Positions 30,942-41,239 of a stretch of 64,000 bases of DNA are shown here, in pieces (position 1 is the stretch's first letter; each line of letters starts with the position of its first letter). A program made the translations under genes and the position numbers. A model generated the notes under the pieces. The model worked only from the letters and a program-made list of their open reading frames with translations. It made no database searches and was not told where the DNA came from. Origin of the DNA: Rhodobiaceae bacterium UBA4490 (GTDB lineage: Bacteria; Pseudomonadota; Alphaproteobacteria; Parvibaculales; Parvibaculaceae); the NCBI GenBank assembly GCA_002389665.1, contig DGNO01000001.1, positions 335,564 to 399,563 on the forward strand. Direction: 5' to 3'.

Positions 30942-32107
30942 GAGAATTCATCCGCAGGCAGACGGATGGTGGCGAGCGCCTGCGCCGCAATGCCTTCCTG
31001 GCGGCCGGTAAAGCCGAGCCCTTCCGTCGTTGTTGCCTTGACGGAGATGCGGTGCAGCGGCACGTCCAGAATTTCGGCAAGGCGGGCGCGCATGGCCTCG
31101 CGGTGCGGGCCGATTTTTGGGCGCTCGCAGATCAGCGTCACATCGAGATGAAGAAGCGCGCCGCCGCGTGCCCGCATCAGCTTTGCGGCGTGGGAGAGAA
31201 AAAGATGAGAGGCCGCGCCCTTCCATTGCGGATCGCTGGGCGGGAAGTGGCTGCCGATATCTCCATCGCCCAGGGCGCCCAAAAGCGCGTCCGTTGCCGC
31301 ATGGAGGCCGACATCGGCATCGGAATGACCGGCAAGGCTCTGGCTATGGGGCACGGCAATGCCGCAAAGCATGACCTCGCTGCCCTCCGCAAAGCGGTGA
31401 ACGTCATAACCGGAACCCGTTAGTGTTTCCATGTGTGCCGCCAAATAGGTTTCCGCGCGGGCGAAGTCTTCCGCCTGCGTTACTTTGAAATTCGTTTCCG
31501 AGCCGTCGACGAGACGCACGTTAAGCCCCGCCGCGCTGGCAAGCGCGACATCGTCGCTCATGTCGCTGCCTTCTGCTGCGCGGTGCGCGGCCAGAATATC
31601 GGCAAAGCGGAAGCCTTGCGGGGTTTGTGCGCGCCAGAGTCCCTCGCGCGGCACCGTTTCACCACAAAAGCCATTCTCGCCCCGGCGCAGCGTATCGGTA
31701 ACGGCAAGGGCGGGCAGGGCGCCGGGCGCGTTTTCCAGCGCATCCAGTACGCGGGAGATGAGGTCCGCACTAATGAAGGGGCGCGCCCCGTCATGAATAA
31801 GCACCTGCTGCGGGGCGGGGGAGAGCGCTGCCAGCGCTTTTAGCCCGGCGAGGACCGAGGCCTGCCGGGTCGCGCCGCCTGGAACCGGCGGTAAAAGGCC
31901 GGGCAAGCCGTCTGCCGCTTCTTCATAAAGCGCGCGGTCATCGCCATGTACCACAACTTGGATGTGTGAAATGGCCGGATGGGCGGCAAATCGCGCCAAG
32001 GTGTGATAAAGCAGCGGCCTGCCGCCAATGGGGCAATATTGCTTGGGAAGAGGCCCGCCCGCCCGGGTGCCCCGGCCGGCGGCCACGATGAGGGCTGCTG
32101 CGGTCAT
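30938..32107 (-). CDS. ispDF: Bifunctional IspD/IspF enzyme
   Basis: Fusion of two non-adjacent steps of the methylerythritol phosphate isoprenoid pathway. The N-terminal cytidylyltransferase (about 1-225) begins [29 protein letters not shown] and includes [12 protein letters not shown]. The C-terminal cyclodiphosphate synthase (about 230-389) begins [39 protein letters not shown], with its zinc ligands Asp/His, and ends with the usual [21 protein letters not shown]. Fusions of this kind are common in alphaproteobacteria. AAAGGA precedes the start, which is divergent from dusB. Confidence 0.97.
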   Translation of the reverse strand: MTAAALIVAAGRGTRAGGPLPKQYCPIGGRPLLYHTLARFAAHPAISHIQVVVHGDDRALYEEAADGLPGLLPPVPGGATRQASVLAGLKALAALSPAPQQVLIHDGARPFISADLISRVLDALENAPGALPALAVTDTLRRGENGFCGETVPREGLWRAQTPQGFRFADILAAHRAAEGSDMSDDVALASAAGLNVRLVDGSETNFKVTQAEDFARAETYLAAHMETLTGSGYDVHRFAEGSEVMLCGIAVPHSQSLAGHSDADVGLHAATDALLGALGDGDIGSHFPPSDPQWKGAASHLFLSHAAKLMRARGGALLHLDVTLICERPKIGPHREAMRARLAEILDVPLHRISVKATTTEGLGFTGRQEGIAAQALATIRLPADEFS

Positions 32108-32243
32108 GGCATTCCTTTCCCATGGCAGCCCCCACTTGGCAAGAGGCTTGGAAGGGCGGATCTATAAGGCGCTAGCCCGCAGAAACCCTTGCCAGCCGGG
32201 GAAAAGCCCCGTACATTGCATAATAGATAGGCAGTTGATTGAG

Positions 32244-33269
32244 ATGCCCAAAAAAGCGGCCCCATCCATGCGTATTCAGATTGGCCCCGTTGAGGCCCGC
32301 AATTCAGTCTTCCTCGCGCCCATGTCCGGCGTCACCGATTTGCCTTACCGGCGGCTGGCCGAGCGGCTGGGAGCAGGGCTCGTGGTCTCCGAAATGGTGG
32401 CGAGCGAGGAGCTGGTGCGGGCGCGGCCCGATGTGGTGCGCCGCGCGGCGGGCGAGGGGCTGGAAGGCCCGCTCGTTATTCAGCTTGCCGGCCGTGAGGC
32501 GGAATGGATGGCCAAGGGCGCGGCGCTTGCCGAAGCGGCTGGCGCCGACATTATCGACATCAATATGGGCTGCCCCTCCAAACAGGTTACGACCGGCCTG
32601 TCCGGTTCCGCCCTGATGCGTGACCTCGATCATGCCCAACAGCTTATCGAAGCTGTGGTGGGCGCGGTCCGCGTGCCAGTGACGCTGAAAATGCGTCTTG
32701 GCTGGGATGAAAACTCGCTGAATGCGCCCGAGCTTGCCCGGCGCGCGGAAGCGGCAGGCGTGCAGCTTGTGACCGTTCATGGGCGCACCCGCTGCCAGTT
32801 TTACAAAGGCAGCGCCGATTGGGCGGCGATCCGCCCGGTGAAGGAAGCTGTTTCCATTCCGCTCATCGCCAATGGCGACATTCTGCGCCTTGAGGACGCC
32901 GCGCGCTGCCTTGAACTTTCCGGCGCTGACGGCGTGATGATCGGGCGCGGAGCAAACGGGCGGCCCTGGCTTTTGTCTCAAGTTGCCGAATTCCTCGAGA
33001 CGGGCGCCGTGCCCGCCGAACCCTCTCTTGCCGAGCAATGGGAGATGGTGCGCACGCAATATGAAGACACGCTCACCCTTTACGGCACGGCACTCGGCAA
33101 CCGTATCGCCCGCAAACACCTTGCCTGGTATCTCGACGAGTTGGCGGCGAAAGCCGGTACGCAGAGCGGTCCAATCAAGGCCGCTGTGCTGCGGGAAAAC
33201 GAGCCGGAAAAAGTTATCGCGGCGCTGGAGCGGCATTACGCGAATGAAATGGAAAGGCTGGCTGCATGA
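32244..33269 (+). CDS. dusB: tRNA-dihydrouridine synthase DusB
   Basis: FMN enzyme reducing uridine to dihydrouridine in tRNA D-loops; historically called nifR3 because it heads the ntrBC operon, as here. The start is ATG 32244 ([15 protein letters not shown]) or ATG 32268 (MRIQIGP); the longer open frame back to 32028 runs through the divergent ispDF promoter and is not conserved. Motifs: [36 protein letters not shown] with the catalytic Cys, [24 protein letters not shown] and [15 protein letters not shown]. Its stop overlaps the ntrB start (ATGA). Confidence 0.95.
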   Translation: MPKKAAPSMRIQIGPVEARNSVFLAPMSGVTDLPYRRLAERLGAGLVVSEMVASEELVRARPDVVRRAAGEGLEGPLVIQLAGREAEWMAKGAALAEAAGADIIDINMGCPSKQVTTGLSGSALMRDLDHAQQLIEAVVGAVRVPVTLKMRLGWDENSLNAPELARRAEAAGVQLVTVHGRTRCQFYKGSADWAAIRPVKEAVSIPLIANGDILRLEDAARCLELSGADGVMIGRGANGRPWLLSQVAEFLETGAVPAEPSLAEQWEMVRTQYEDTLTLYGTALGNRIARKHLAWYLDELAAKAGTQSGPIKAAVLRENEPEKVIAALERHYANEMERLAA

Positions 33270-34438
33270 ACGTGAAAACGGCGGTAAAACCCGGCAAGGG
33301 ATGGCCGGGAGCGGGGGGCGCGGGTCCTGAAAGCATTTTGAATGCGCTGCCTCATCCGGTTCTCGTCGTCGCAGCCGATGGCAAATGCCGCTACACGAAC
33401 GATGCGGCGCAGCAGTTTTTCCAATCTTCCGATGCGGTGCTCACCCGCCGCCCGCTTTCCGAATTCGTGCCCTTTGGCAGCCCGCTTCTTACCCTGATCG
33501 ATCAGGTCATGGACAACGCGGCCTCGGTCAATGAATACGGGGTCGATCTGGCCTCGCCGCGCTTCGGCGAAAAATCCGTCGATATTCAAGTCACGCCGAT
33601 CAGCGAAACGGAAGAGGGCGAGCGGCAGGTGCTCGTCATCCTGCAAGAGCGCACCATGGCGCATAAGATGGACCGCCAGCTGACCCATCGCGGCGCGGCG
33701 CGCTCGGTCGTCGGCATGGCGGCGGTTCTCGCCCATGAGATCAAGAACCCGCTTTCGGGCATTCGCGGCGCGGCTCAGCTTCTGGAGCTGACGGCGGAGC
33801 CCGACGAGCGCACGCTCACCACGCTGATTTGCGATGAGGTGGACCGCATCCGCCAGCTTGTCGACCGGATGGAGATTTTTTCCGATGAGCGCCCGGTACC
33901 GCGCGAGGCAGTGAACATTCATGCCGTGCTCGGTTATGTGCGCCAGCTTGCCGAGAAAGGCTTTGCCCGCAATCTCAAGATCACCGAGGAATACGATCCC
34001 TCGCTGCCACCGGTTCTGGGGGACAGGAACCAGCTCGTGCAGGTCTTTCTCAATCTCGTGAAAAACGCAGCCGAGGCGATCGGCGCGCAGGACGGCGAAA
34101 TCATTCTGACGACCGCTTACCGGCCGGGCGTGCGCATTTCCGTTCCCGGCACGAAAGAACGCGTCGGTCTGCCGCTTGAGATTTGCGTCATCGACAATGG
34201 TCCCGGTGTTTCCGAAGACATCAAGGCACATCTCTTCGATCCCTTCGTGACGACGAAATCTTCCGGCACAGGCCTCGGCCTGGCGCTGGTCGCAAAAATC
34301 GTCGGCGATCACGGCGGGATCATCGAATGCGACAGCGGCCCGCGCCGCACCGTTTTCCGCGTGCTGCTGCCGATGCATTCAGGCCCCGCGCCCGAAGACA
34401 AAGCCGCACCTGCCCCCCAGTTCGAGCTCAACCGATAA
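33266..34438 (+). CDS. ntrB: Nitrogen regulation sensor kinase NtrB
   Basis: Soluble kinase/phosphatase that, with PII, sets the phosphorylation of NtrC according to nitrogen status. Domain order in 390 aa: an N-terminal PAS domain (about 20-135, [20 protein letters not shown]), HisKA with the phospho-acceptor His in [20 protein letters not shown] near residue 155, and HATPase with [23 protein letters not shown] and [13 protein letters not shown] TGLGLALV. No membrane segments. It is coupled to dusB upstream and lies 9 bp before ntrC. Confidence 0.96.
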   Translation: MNVKTAVKPGKGWPGAGGAGPESILNALPHPVLVVAADGKCRYTNDAAQQFFQSSDAVLTRRPLSEFVPFGSPLLTLIDQVMDNAASVNEYGVDLASPRFGEKSVDIQVTPISETEEGERQVLVILQERTMAHKMDRQLTHRGAARSVVGMAAVLAHEIKNPLSGIRGAAQLLELTAEPDERTLTTLICDEVDRIRQLVDRMEIFSDERPVPREAVNIHAVLGYVRQLAEKGFARNLKITEEYDPSLPPVLGDRNQLVQVFLNLVKNAAEAIGAQDGEIILTTAYRPGVRISVPGTKERVGLPLEICVIDNGPGVSEDIKAHLFDPFVTTKSSGTGLGLALVAKIVGDHGGIIECDSGPRRTVFRVLLPMHSGPAPEDKAAPAPQFELNR

Positions 34439-34447
34439 GAGGTCCCC

Positions 34448-35890
34448 ATGCCCAGCGGAACAATTCTCATTGCCGATGACGATACCGCGATACGCACCGT
34501 GCTCAGCCAGGCGCTGGGCCGTGTGGGCTATGATGTGCGCGCGACGAGTAACGCCGCGACGCTCTGGCGCTGGGCAAGCCAGGGAGAAGGAGACCTTATC
34601 GTCACGGATGTGGTGATGCCGGATGAAAACGCCTTCGACATGATCCCGCGCATCAAACGCGCGCGGCCGGATTTGCCGATCGTCGTGATGAGCGCGCAGA
34701 ACACGCTGATGACGGCGATCACCGCTGCCGAGCGCGGGGCCTATGAATATCTGCCCAAGCCTTTCGATCTGAACGAACTGATCCGCGTCGTCGACCGGGC
34801 GATGTCTGAGCCCAAAGAATCCGCGCTCCCGCGCGCTAAATCCGAAGATGAAGACAAGATGCCGCTGATCGGCCGCTCGGCGGCGATGCAGGAAATCTAC
34901 CGCGTGCTGGCGCGGCTCATGCAGACCGATCTGACGGTGATGATTTCCGGGGAAAGCGGTACGGGCAAGGAGCTTGTCGCCCGCGCGCTGCACGATTACG
35001 GCAAGCGCCGCCATGGGCCTTTCGTTGCCATCAACATGGCCGCCATTCCGCGCGAACTGATCGAGAGCGAGCTGTTCGGCCATGAGAAGGGCGCCTTTAC
35101 CGGCGCCAGCCAGCGCAATGCGGGCCGCTTTGAGCAGGCCGAAGGCGGCACGCTTTTCCTCGATGAGATCGGCGACATGCCGATGGAGGCGCAGACGCGG
35201 CTTTTGCGCGTGCTGCAGGAAGGCGAATACACGACCGTGGGCGGGCGCACCTCGATCAAGACGGATGTGCGGATCGTTGCCGCGACAAACCGCGATTTGC
35301 GCCAGCTCATCAATCAGGGGCTTTTCCGCGAAGACCTGTATTACCGCCTGAACGTGGTGCCGATCCGCCTGCCGCCGTTGCGCGAGCGGGCCGAAGACAT
35401 TCCCGATCTCGTGCGCCATTTCCTCAAGCAGGGCGAAGCGCAGGGCCTGCCGCACAAGACCATCGACGCCGAAGGCATGGAATATCTCAAGCGCTACCGC
35501 TGGCCGGGCAATGTGCGCGAGCTGGAAAATCTGGTGCGCCGTCTTGCCGCTCTTTATACGGAAGAAACCATCGGCTCGCAGGTCATCGAAATGGAGCTCG
35601 CCGAGCCGTCCGTCGGGCCGGCCGTGGAAATCGAGCTCGGCGAGGAAACCTTGAGTTCGGCGGTCGAGCGAATCATCGGGCGGGAATTTGCCAAATTCGG
35701 GGGCGACCTGCCGCCCGCCGGTCTTTACGAGCGTATCCTGCGCGATGTGGAGCGCCCGCTTCTGTCGCTGTCTCTCGCCGCAACCAAGGGGAACCAGATC
35801 AAGGCGGCGCATCTTCTCGGCATTAACCGTAACACACTGCGCAAGAAGATCCGCGAGCTCGACGTGCATGTCATGCGGGGGCTCGGCTGA
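34448..35890 (+). CDS. ntrC: Nitrogen regulator NtrC (sigma-54 activator)
   Basis: Response regulator activating sigma-54 promoters under nitrogen limitation. Domain order in 480 aa: receiver with phospho-acceptor Asp54 (VTDVVMPDE), AAA+ domain with Walker A GESGTGKE near 168-175, the sigma-54-contacting GAFTGA near 215-220, and Walker [12 protein letters not shown]-terminal Fis-type helix-turn-helix ([21 protein letters not shown]) completes it. All residues needed for sigma-54 activation are intact, in contrast to NtrX encoded downstream. It shares the operon dusB-ntrB-ntrC; about 206 bp separates it from ntrY. Confidence 0.97.
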   Translation: MPSGTILIADDDTAIRTVLSQALGRVGYDVRATSNAATLWRWASQGEGDLIVTDVVMPDENAFDMIPRIKRARPDLPIVVMSAQNTLMTAITAAERGAYEYLPKPFDLNELIRVVDRAMSEPKESALPRAKSEDEDKMPLIGRSAAMQEIYRVLARLMQTDLTVMISGESGTGKELVARALHDYGKRRHGPFVAINMAAIPRELIESELFGHEKGAFTGASQRNAGRFEQAEGGTLFLDEIGDMPMEAQTRLLRVLQEGEYTTVGGRTSIKTDVRIVAATNRDLRQLINQGLFREDLYYRLNVVPIRLPPLRERAEDIPDLVRHFLKQGEAQGLPHKTIDAEGMEYLKRYRWPGNVRELENLVRRLAALYTEETIGSQVIEMELAEPSVGPAVEIELGEETLSSAVERIIGREFAKFGGDLPPAGLYERILRDVERPLLSLSLAATKGNQIKAAHLLGINRNTLRKKIRELDVHVMRGLG

Positions 35891-36096
35891 CGCCGGCCCG
35901 CGCCCTGTGCGGCAAGACCCCACAAAGCCTCTGATGTAAACTTGCAACATTGTTGTTGATGTGTACCTTCCCAAGGGTCAGAATATGGCCAGTCCGGCCT
36001 CAGCCGTGACCGGTAGAGCACACTTGCCATTGGGGGGTAGGAGAGCTTGGCAGTCCGGTTTCGGGGGGCATGAGTTGGGAGCAGGACAGATAGACT

Positions 36097-38442
36097 ATGT
36101 CGGCGACTGATCGGCTCACCGGTATCCGCTGGGATCGACGGGTTTTCAGTTTCATCCAGCGGCGCAATATCTCGGCAATTCTGGCTGTCGCCATTGTCGT
36201 GGCCGGGGTGTTTCTGGGCTCCTTCACCTATCTGATCCTGACGGGTGCCACTCCCTTCACGCCGGATGACGGCGTGGTCCTGATCCTGCTGATTCTCAAT
36301 CTCGCGGTCGTTCTGACCCTCTGCGCGCTGATTTTCTGGCGCGTCGGGCGGATCATTCTGGCAAGGCGCAGCGGGATTGCCGGGGCGAAGCTCCATGCGC
36401 GCTTGGTGACGATGTTTTCGGTCGTCGCGGTGATGCCCGCCATTATTGTTGCGGTCTTCGCCACGGTCACGCTCAACCGCGGCCTCGACATCTGGTTCGG
36501 CGAGCGCACGCGGGAAATCATCGGCAATTCGCTGGAAGTGGCCGAAAGCTATCTGGAAGAACACAGTCAGGTGCTGCGCTCGGAAGTCACCTTGATGGCG
36601 AACGACCTGAGCCGCGAAGCCACCTCGATTTCGACGAGCCCGCAGCGCTTTCAAAAGCTGCTCGCCACCCAGGCGGCGCTGCGCGCCCTCAATGCGGCCT
36701 ATATCATCTCGCGGGAGGGGAAAATCCTCTCCCGTGCCACCGCAAGTGTCGCCCCCTCTTTGAACCTGCCGACGGATGAACAGTTCGAGCAGGCCGAAGA
36801 AGGGCAGGTGGTGCTCTTTACCGTGCGCGACGGCAACCAGATCCGCGCGCTCTTGGAGCTGCCGGGCGTCAATGGCGCCTATCTCTATGCGGCCCGTTTC
36901 ATCGATTCCCGCGTTCTCGACCATTTGACGCGCACGCAGGCCGCAGTGAGCGAATATAAAAGCCTGCAGGGCCGCCAGAAGGGCGTGCAGGTGACCTTCG
37001 CGTTGATTTATATCGCGGTTGCCCTTGTCGTGCTGCTCGCCGCCATCTGGCTCGGCCTTTGGGCGGCGAACCGCATCGTCGAACCGCTGGGCCGTCTGAT
37101 GGGCGCTGCCGAGCGGGTGCGCACCGGCGATCTTTCCACCCGCGTGGAAGAGGCGGGGGACGATGATGAGATCGACCGGCTTTCGCGCGCCTTCAACCGC
37201 ATGACCTCGCAGATCGAGGAACAGCGCAACGATCTTATTTCCGCAAACCACGAGATGGATGAGCGCCGCCGCTTTACCGAGGCGGTGCTGGCCGGTGTGA
37301 GCGCCGGTGTGATCGGGCTCGATGCCGAAGGGCGCATCAATCACGCAAACAGGGCCGCGCAGCGCTTTCTCGGCGGCTCTTTCGAGGCATTTTACGGCAA
37401 GCCACTCGTGGAGGTTCTGCCCGCGATGGCGCAGGTCGTGGCGGCGGCCTCCGGCGCGAAAAAGAAATCCGCGCAGGAGCAGCTTTCTCTTTCCGTCAGC
37501 GGCCAGGACCGCACGCTCAATGTGCGCGTCGCCGGAGAGCTGTCGGGCGATGATATCGAAGGCTATGTGATCACTTTCGACGACATTACCGAGCTCGTGC
37601 TGGCGCAGCGCAACGCCGCGTGGGCGGATGTCGCGCGCCGCATCGCCCATGAGATCAAGAACCCGCTGACCCCCATCCAGCTTTCCGCCGAGCGGCTGCG
37701 CCGCAAATACGCCAAGGAAATTACCTCCGATCCGGATGTCTTCGAGCAATGCACGGAAACCATCGTGCGCCAGGTGAACGATATCGGCCGGATGGTGGAT
37801 GAGTTTTCGTCTTTCGCGCGCATGCCGACCGCCGTCATGCGGGAAACGGATCTCGGCGAAGTGGTGCGCCAGTCGGTATTCCTGCAGCGTGTCGCGCACA
37901 CGGAAATTCAATATGAGTTCGAGCCGCCGGCAAAACCCGTGGTGGTGGAAGCCGATGGCCGGCTTATCAGCCAGGCGCTCACGAATATTCTGAAGAATGC
38001 ATTCGAGGCGGTGCGTGCGCGCCATGAGCAGGAAACGGGACGCAGCGATGTGGAACCGGGAGAAAAAGTCGGCACGATTTCGGCCAGCGTCACACTTGCC
38101 GGTCAGGAAGCGGTCGTCACGATTACCGATAACGGTTGCGGTTTGCCGAAGGAAAGCCGCCAGCGTCTGACGGAGCCTTATGTCACGACGCGCGAAAAAG
38201 GAACGGGGCTCGGCCTTGCCATTGTCAAAAAGGTCATGGAAGACCATAACGGGGTTTTGGAAATGAAGGACGCACCGGAAGGTGCCGACGGCAAGACGGG
38301 TGCGCAGGTCATGCTGCGCTTTCCTTTGCCATCTCATGGCCAGCGCCCGGGTCTGGTGTCAAACGTTAGGGAGAGCCGCGCAGCAGATGAAGACGCGCGG
38401 GTTTTGACGACAGAGGAGAAAGAGGCCGCACATGGCGTCTGA
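36097..38442 (+). CDS. ntrY: Membrane sensor kinase NtrY
   Basis: A 781-aa kinase with two N-terminal membrane helices (about 25-48 and 60-85), a third around 105-125, then a periplasmic-type sensory stretch to about 300, and a fourth helix (about 305-325). HAMP (RIVEPLGRLMGAAERVRTGD), a PAS domain, HisKA with His in [21 protein letters not shown] and HATPase (NILKNAFEAV, DNGCGLPK, KGTGLGLAIVKK) follow. NtrY with NtrX links nitrogen and redox or oxygen signals in alphaproteobacteria. It overlaps ntrX by 11 bp, so the pair is translationally coupled. The C-terminal 40 residues after the ATPase domain are not conserved. Confidence 0.95.
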   Translation: MSATDRLTGIRWDRRVFSFIQRRNISAILAVAIVVAGVFLGSFTYLILTGATPFTPDDGVVLILLILNLAVVLTLCALIFWRVGRIILARRSGIAGAKLHARLVTMFSVVAVMPAIIVAVFATVTLNRGLDIWFGERTREIIGNSLEVAESYLEEHSQVLRSEVTLMANDLSREATSISTSPQRFQKLLATQAALRALNAAYIISREGKILSRATASVAPSLNLPTDEQFEQAEEGQVVLFTVRDGNQIRALLELPGVNGAYLYAARFIDSRVLDHLTRTQAAVSEYKSLQGRQKGVQVTFALIYIAVALVVLLAAIWLGLWAANRIVEPLGRLMGAAERVRTGDLSTRVEEAGDDDEIDRLSRAFNRMTSQIEEQRNDLISANHEMDERRRFTEAVLAGVSAGVIGLDAEGRINHANRAAQRFLGGSFEAFYGKPLVEVLPAMAQVVAAASGAKKKSAQEQLSLSVSGQDRTLNVRVAGELSGDDIEGYVITFDDITELVLAQRNAAWADVARRIAHEIKNPLTPIQLSAERLRRKYAKEITSDPDVFEQCTETIVRQVNDIGRMVDEFSSFARMPTAVMRETDLGEVVRQSVFLQRVAHTEIQYEFEPPAKPVVVEADGRLISQALTNILKNAFEAVRARHEQETGRSDVEPGEKVGTISASVTLAGQEAVVTITDNGCGLPKESRQRLTEPYVTTREKGTGLGLAIVKKVMEDHNGVLEMKDAPEGADGKTGAQVMLRFPLPSHGQRPGLVSNVRESRAADEDARVLTTEEKEAAHGV

Positions 38443-39826
38443 TATTCTGATAGTTGATGATGAAGCCGATATCCGGGAACTCATTTCCGGCATTTTGGCC
38501 GATGAGGGGTATGACACACGCACGGCCCGGTGCAGCGACAGCGCATTGGCATCCATCGAAGAGCGTGTACCGACACTCGTTGTGCTCGACATCTGGCTGC
38601 AGGGCAGCCGTCTCGATGGGCTCGAACTGCTCGAGCTTTTGCAGGAGCGGTTCCCGAACCTTCCGGTGATCATCATTTCCGGCCACGGCAATGTCGAAAC
38701 GGCGGTCAGCGCCATCAAGATCGGCGCCTATGACTATATCGAAAAGCCGTTCAAGGCCGACCGGCTCATTCTCGTCGTGCGCCGGGCGATCGAGGCCTTC
38801 CGGCTGCGCCGCGAAAACGAAGAACTGAAGATCAAAGCAGGCGTCGATAGCCAGATGATCGGCGCTTCGAGTGCCATGGTGCAGGTGCGCCAGACCATCG
38901 AGAAAGTGGCGCCGACGGGCAGCCGCGTGATGATCACGGGTCCTGCAGGCTCGGGTAAGGAAGTGGCTGCCCGGCTTTTGCACGCCCAGTCGCGCCGCGC
39001 GGCAAATCCCTTTGTCGTTATCAATGCCGCTTCCATGTCGCCGGACCGGGTCGAAGAAGAGCTTTTCGGCACGGAAGAGGGCAGCGACGGCCCGCGCAAG
39101 GTCGGTGTTTTCGAGCAGGCTCATGGCGGGACACTCTTCCTCGATGAAGTGGCCGATATGCCGGTCGAAACCCAGGGCAAGATTTTGCGCGTGCTGGTGG
39201 ATCAAACATTCACCCGCGTCGGCGGCGCGGCCAAGGTCAGTGTCGATGTGCGCGTCGTTTCCTCCTCGAGCAAGGATCTGCGTAAGGAAATCGCCGATGG
39301 GCATTTCCGCGAAGACCTTTTCCACCGGCTGAATGTGGTGCCGATCACCATTCCGCCCATCGCCCAGCGCCGGGACGATATTCCCTCTCTCGTGAACCAT
39401 TTCATCGAGCAAATTGCCCGCTCCACGGGCCTGCCGCGCCGGCGTATCTCGGACGATGCCATGGCAGCGCTCCAGGCCCATGATTGGCCGGGCAATGTGC
39501 GCCAGCTGCGCAACAATATCGAACGGGTGATGATCCTCACATCCGGCGGACCGGATACGCTCATTTCCGCCGATATGCTGCCGTCGGAGGTGAGCAATTC
39601 CTCTTCGGTGAATATGAACGGATCGGGCGGCGAACACATCATGGCGATGTCGTTGCGCGAGGCGCGGGAAACATTCGAGCGGGAATATCTGATGGCGCAG
39701 ATCAGCCGGTTCGGGGGAAATATCTCGCGTACGGCGGCATTTATTGGTATGGAGCGCTCGGCGCTGCACCGCAAGCTCAAGTCGCTTGGCGTTTCAGCGC
39801 CGACGCGCATGGATATGGCACAATAA
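38432..39826 (+). CDS. ntrX: Response regulator NtrX
   Basis: A 464-aa regulator: receiver with phospho-acceptor Asp53 (VVLDIWLQ), AAA+ domain with Walker A GPAGSGKE, and a C-terminal Fis-type helix-turn-helix (GNISRTAAFIGMERSALHRKLK). Where NtrC has GAFTGA, this protein reads ELFGTEEGSDGPRKVGVFEQA, so the sigma-54 contact loop is missing, as is usual for alphaproteobacterial NtrX; it probably acts on sigma-70-type promoters. It is partnered with NtrY, with trkA 30 bp downstream. Confidence 0.95.
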   Translation: MASDILIVDDEADIRELISGILADEGYDTRTARCSDSALASIEERVPTLVVLDIWLQGSRLDGLELLELLQERFPNLPVIIISGHGNVETAVSAIKIGAYDYIEKPFKADRLILVVRRAIEAFRLRRENEELKIKAGVDSQMIGASSAMVQVRQTIEKVAPTGSRVMITGPAGSGKEVAARLLHAQSRRAANPFVVINAASMSPDRVEEELFGTEEGSDGPRKVGVFEQAHGGTLFLDEVADMPVETQGKILRVLVDQTFTRVGGAAKVSVDVRVVSSSSKDLRKEIADGHFREDLFHRLNVVPITIPPIAQRRDDIPSLVNHFIEQIARSTGLPRRRISDDAMAALQAHDWPGNVRQLRNNIERVMILTSGGPDTLISADMLPSEVSNSSSVNMNGSGGEHIMAMSLREARETFEREYLMAQISRFGGNISRTAAFIGMERSALHRKLKSLGVSAPTRMDMAQ

Positions 39827-39856
39827 GGTTGCGCTCCGGCGCAAGAGGTCTTTCTT

Positions 39857-41233
39857 ATGAAAGTCATTATTTGCGGTGCAGGCCAAGTCGGCTTCGGCAT
39901 TGCCAAGCAGCTTGCTGCGGAAAAAAACGACGTCACCGTCGTTGACCAGTCGCCCAATCTCGTTCAGTCGATCAGTGACAGCCTGGATGTGCGCGCCATT
40001 GTGGGCCACGGCGCGCATCCGGATGTGCTGGACCGGGCGGGCGCGCGTGATGCGGATATGCTCATCGCCGTGACGTTCCATGACGAAGTGAACATGGTTG
40101 CCTGTCAGGTGGCGCATTCCGTTTTTAACGTGCCGACCAAGATCGCCCGTATCCGTGCGCAGAGCTATTTGCAGCCCGTGTGGCAGGACCTTTTCGCGCG
40201 CGATCACATGCCCATCGACGTCATCATTTCGCCGGAGCTGGAAGTCGGGCGCACGGTGCTGCGCCGCCTGGCCATGCCCGGCGCCTTCGAGACGGTGGAT
40301 TTTGCCGAAGGGCGGGTCAACGTCGTCGGCATCAACATCGAAGACGATTGCCCCATCGTCAACACACCCCTCAAACAGCTGACCGAGCTTTTCCCCGATC
40401 TACGCGCCCGTGTCGTCGGCATCGTGCGCAACGGCTCGCTTTTCGTGCCGCACCGGGACGATCAGATGCTGGTGGGGGACGAAGTTTATCTTGCCTCCGA
40501 TGCCCGCGACGTCAAACGCTCGCTTGCCATTTTCGGCCATGAGGAAAAACAGGCCCGCAAGGTACTGATCGTCGGCGGCGGCAATATCGGTCTTTATGTG
40601 GCTCGGCAGCTGGAGAAAAAAGAATCCGGCGTACGCGTTAAAGTGGTCGAGCGGGACCGCCAGCGCGCTGTCTATGCCGCCGACCATTTGAAACGCACCA
40701 TCGTGCTGAACGGTGACGGGCTCGACCCGCAATTGCTGCGGGAAGCGGGCATTGGCGATACCGAAACCATCGTCACGCTCACCAATGACGATCAGGCCAA
40801 TATTCTGACCTGCGTACTGGCGAAGCGGGAAGGCTGCAGCCGGGCAATGAGCCTCATCAACAACCGCACCTATTCGCCGCTTATGCGCTCGCTCGGCATC
40901 GACGCTTTCCTCAATCCGCGCGCCACCACCGTCTCGCATGTGCTGCAGCATGTGCGCCGGGGCCGTATCCGCGGGCTGCATTCGGTGCATGACGGGGCGG
41001 CCGAAGTGATCGAGGCCGAAGCGCTCGAAACCTCGCCGCTGGTCGGTAAACCCCTGCGTGACGTGCAACTGCCCGACGGCATTCTCATTGGCGCCATTGT
41101 GCGCGGTAAGGAAATCGTCATTCCGCGCGGGGATACGGAGGTGGCGGCGAAAGACCGCGTGATTATTTTCGCCCGGGCGGATCAGGTTCCGACTGTGGAG
41201 CAGATGTTCCGGGTCAGCCTGGAATTCTTCTGA
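39857..41233 (+). CDS. trkA: Trk system potassium uptake regulatory protein TrkA
   Basis: Peripheral cytoplasmic NAD(H)-binding gate of the TrkH potassium channel. The 458-aa protein has two RCK_N (Rossmann) plus RCK_C repeats. Nucleotide motifs are VIICGAGQVGFGIAKQL at the start and VLIVGGGNIGLYVARQLEKK at about 236-255. The C-terminal RCK_C halves carry the typical VGKPLRDVQLPDGILIGAIVRGKE pattern. It follows ntrX and precedes trkH by 6 bp, so gate and channel are cotranscribed, with nitrogen regulators upstream. Confidence 0.96.
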   Translation: MKVIICGAGQVGFGIAKQLAAEKNDVTVVDQSPNLVQSISDSLDVRAIVGHGAHPDVLDRAGARDADMLIAVTFHDEVNMVACQVAHSVFNVPTKIARIRAQSYLQPVWQDLFARDHMPIDVIISPELEVGRTVLRRLAMPGAFETVDFAEGRVNVVGINIEDDCPIVNTPLKQLTELFPDLRARVVGIVRNGSLFVPHRDDQMLVGDEVYLASDARDVKRSLAIFGHEEKQARKVLIVGGGNIGLYVARQLEKKESGVRVKVVERDRQRAVYAADHLKRTIVLNGDGLDPQLLREAGIGDTETIVTLTNDDQANILTCVLAKREGCSRAMSLINNRTYSPLMRSLGIDAFLNPRATTVSHVLQHVRRGRIRGLHSVHDGAAEVIEAEALETSPLVGKPLRDVQLPDGILIGAIVRGKEIVIPRGDTEVAAKDRVIIFARADQVPTVEQMFRVSLEFF

Positions 41234-41239
41234 CGCGCA

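Noticed and set aside
32028..32243. Upstream N-terminal extension of dusB
   Set aside because: The added 72 residues overlap the ispDF promoter and coding start, are not DusB-like, and the natural start MPKKAAP or MRIQIGP is downstream.
36048..36062. A sigma-54 promoter upstream of ntrY (TGGCAG-N5-TTTC)
   Set aside because: The -24 element is good but the -12 element reads TTTC instead of TTGC, losing the invariant GC, so function is doubtful.
35725..38337. A very long (about 870 codons) open frame on the minus strand antisense to ntrY
   Set aside because: It is a shadow of the high-GC coding pattern of ntrC-ntrY. The ntrY protein has a full set of kinase domains and the antisense protein shows no recognisable motif or ribosome site.
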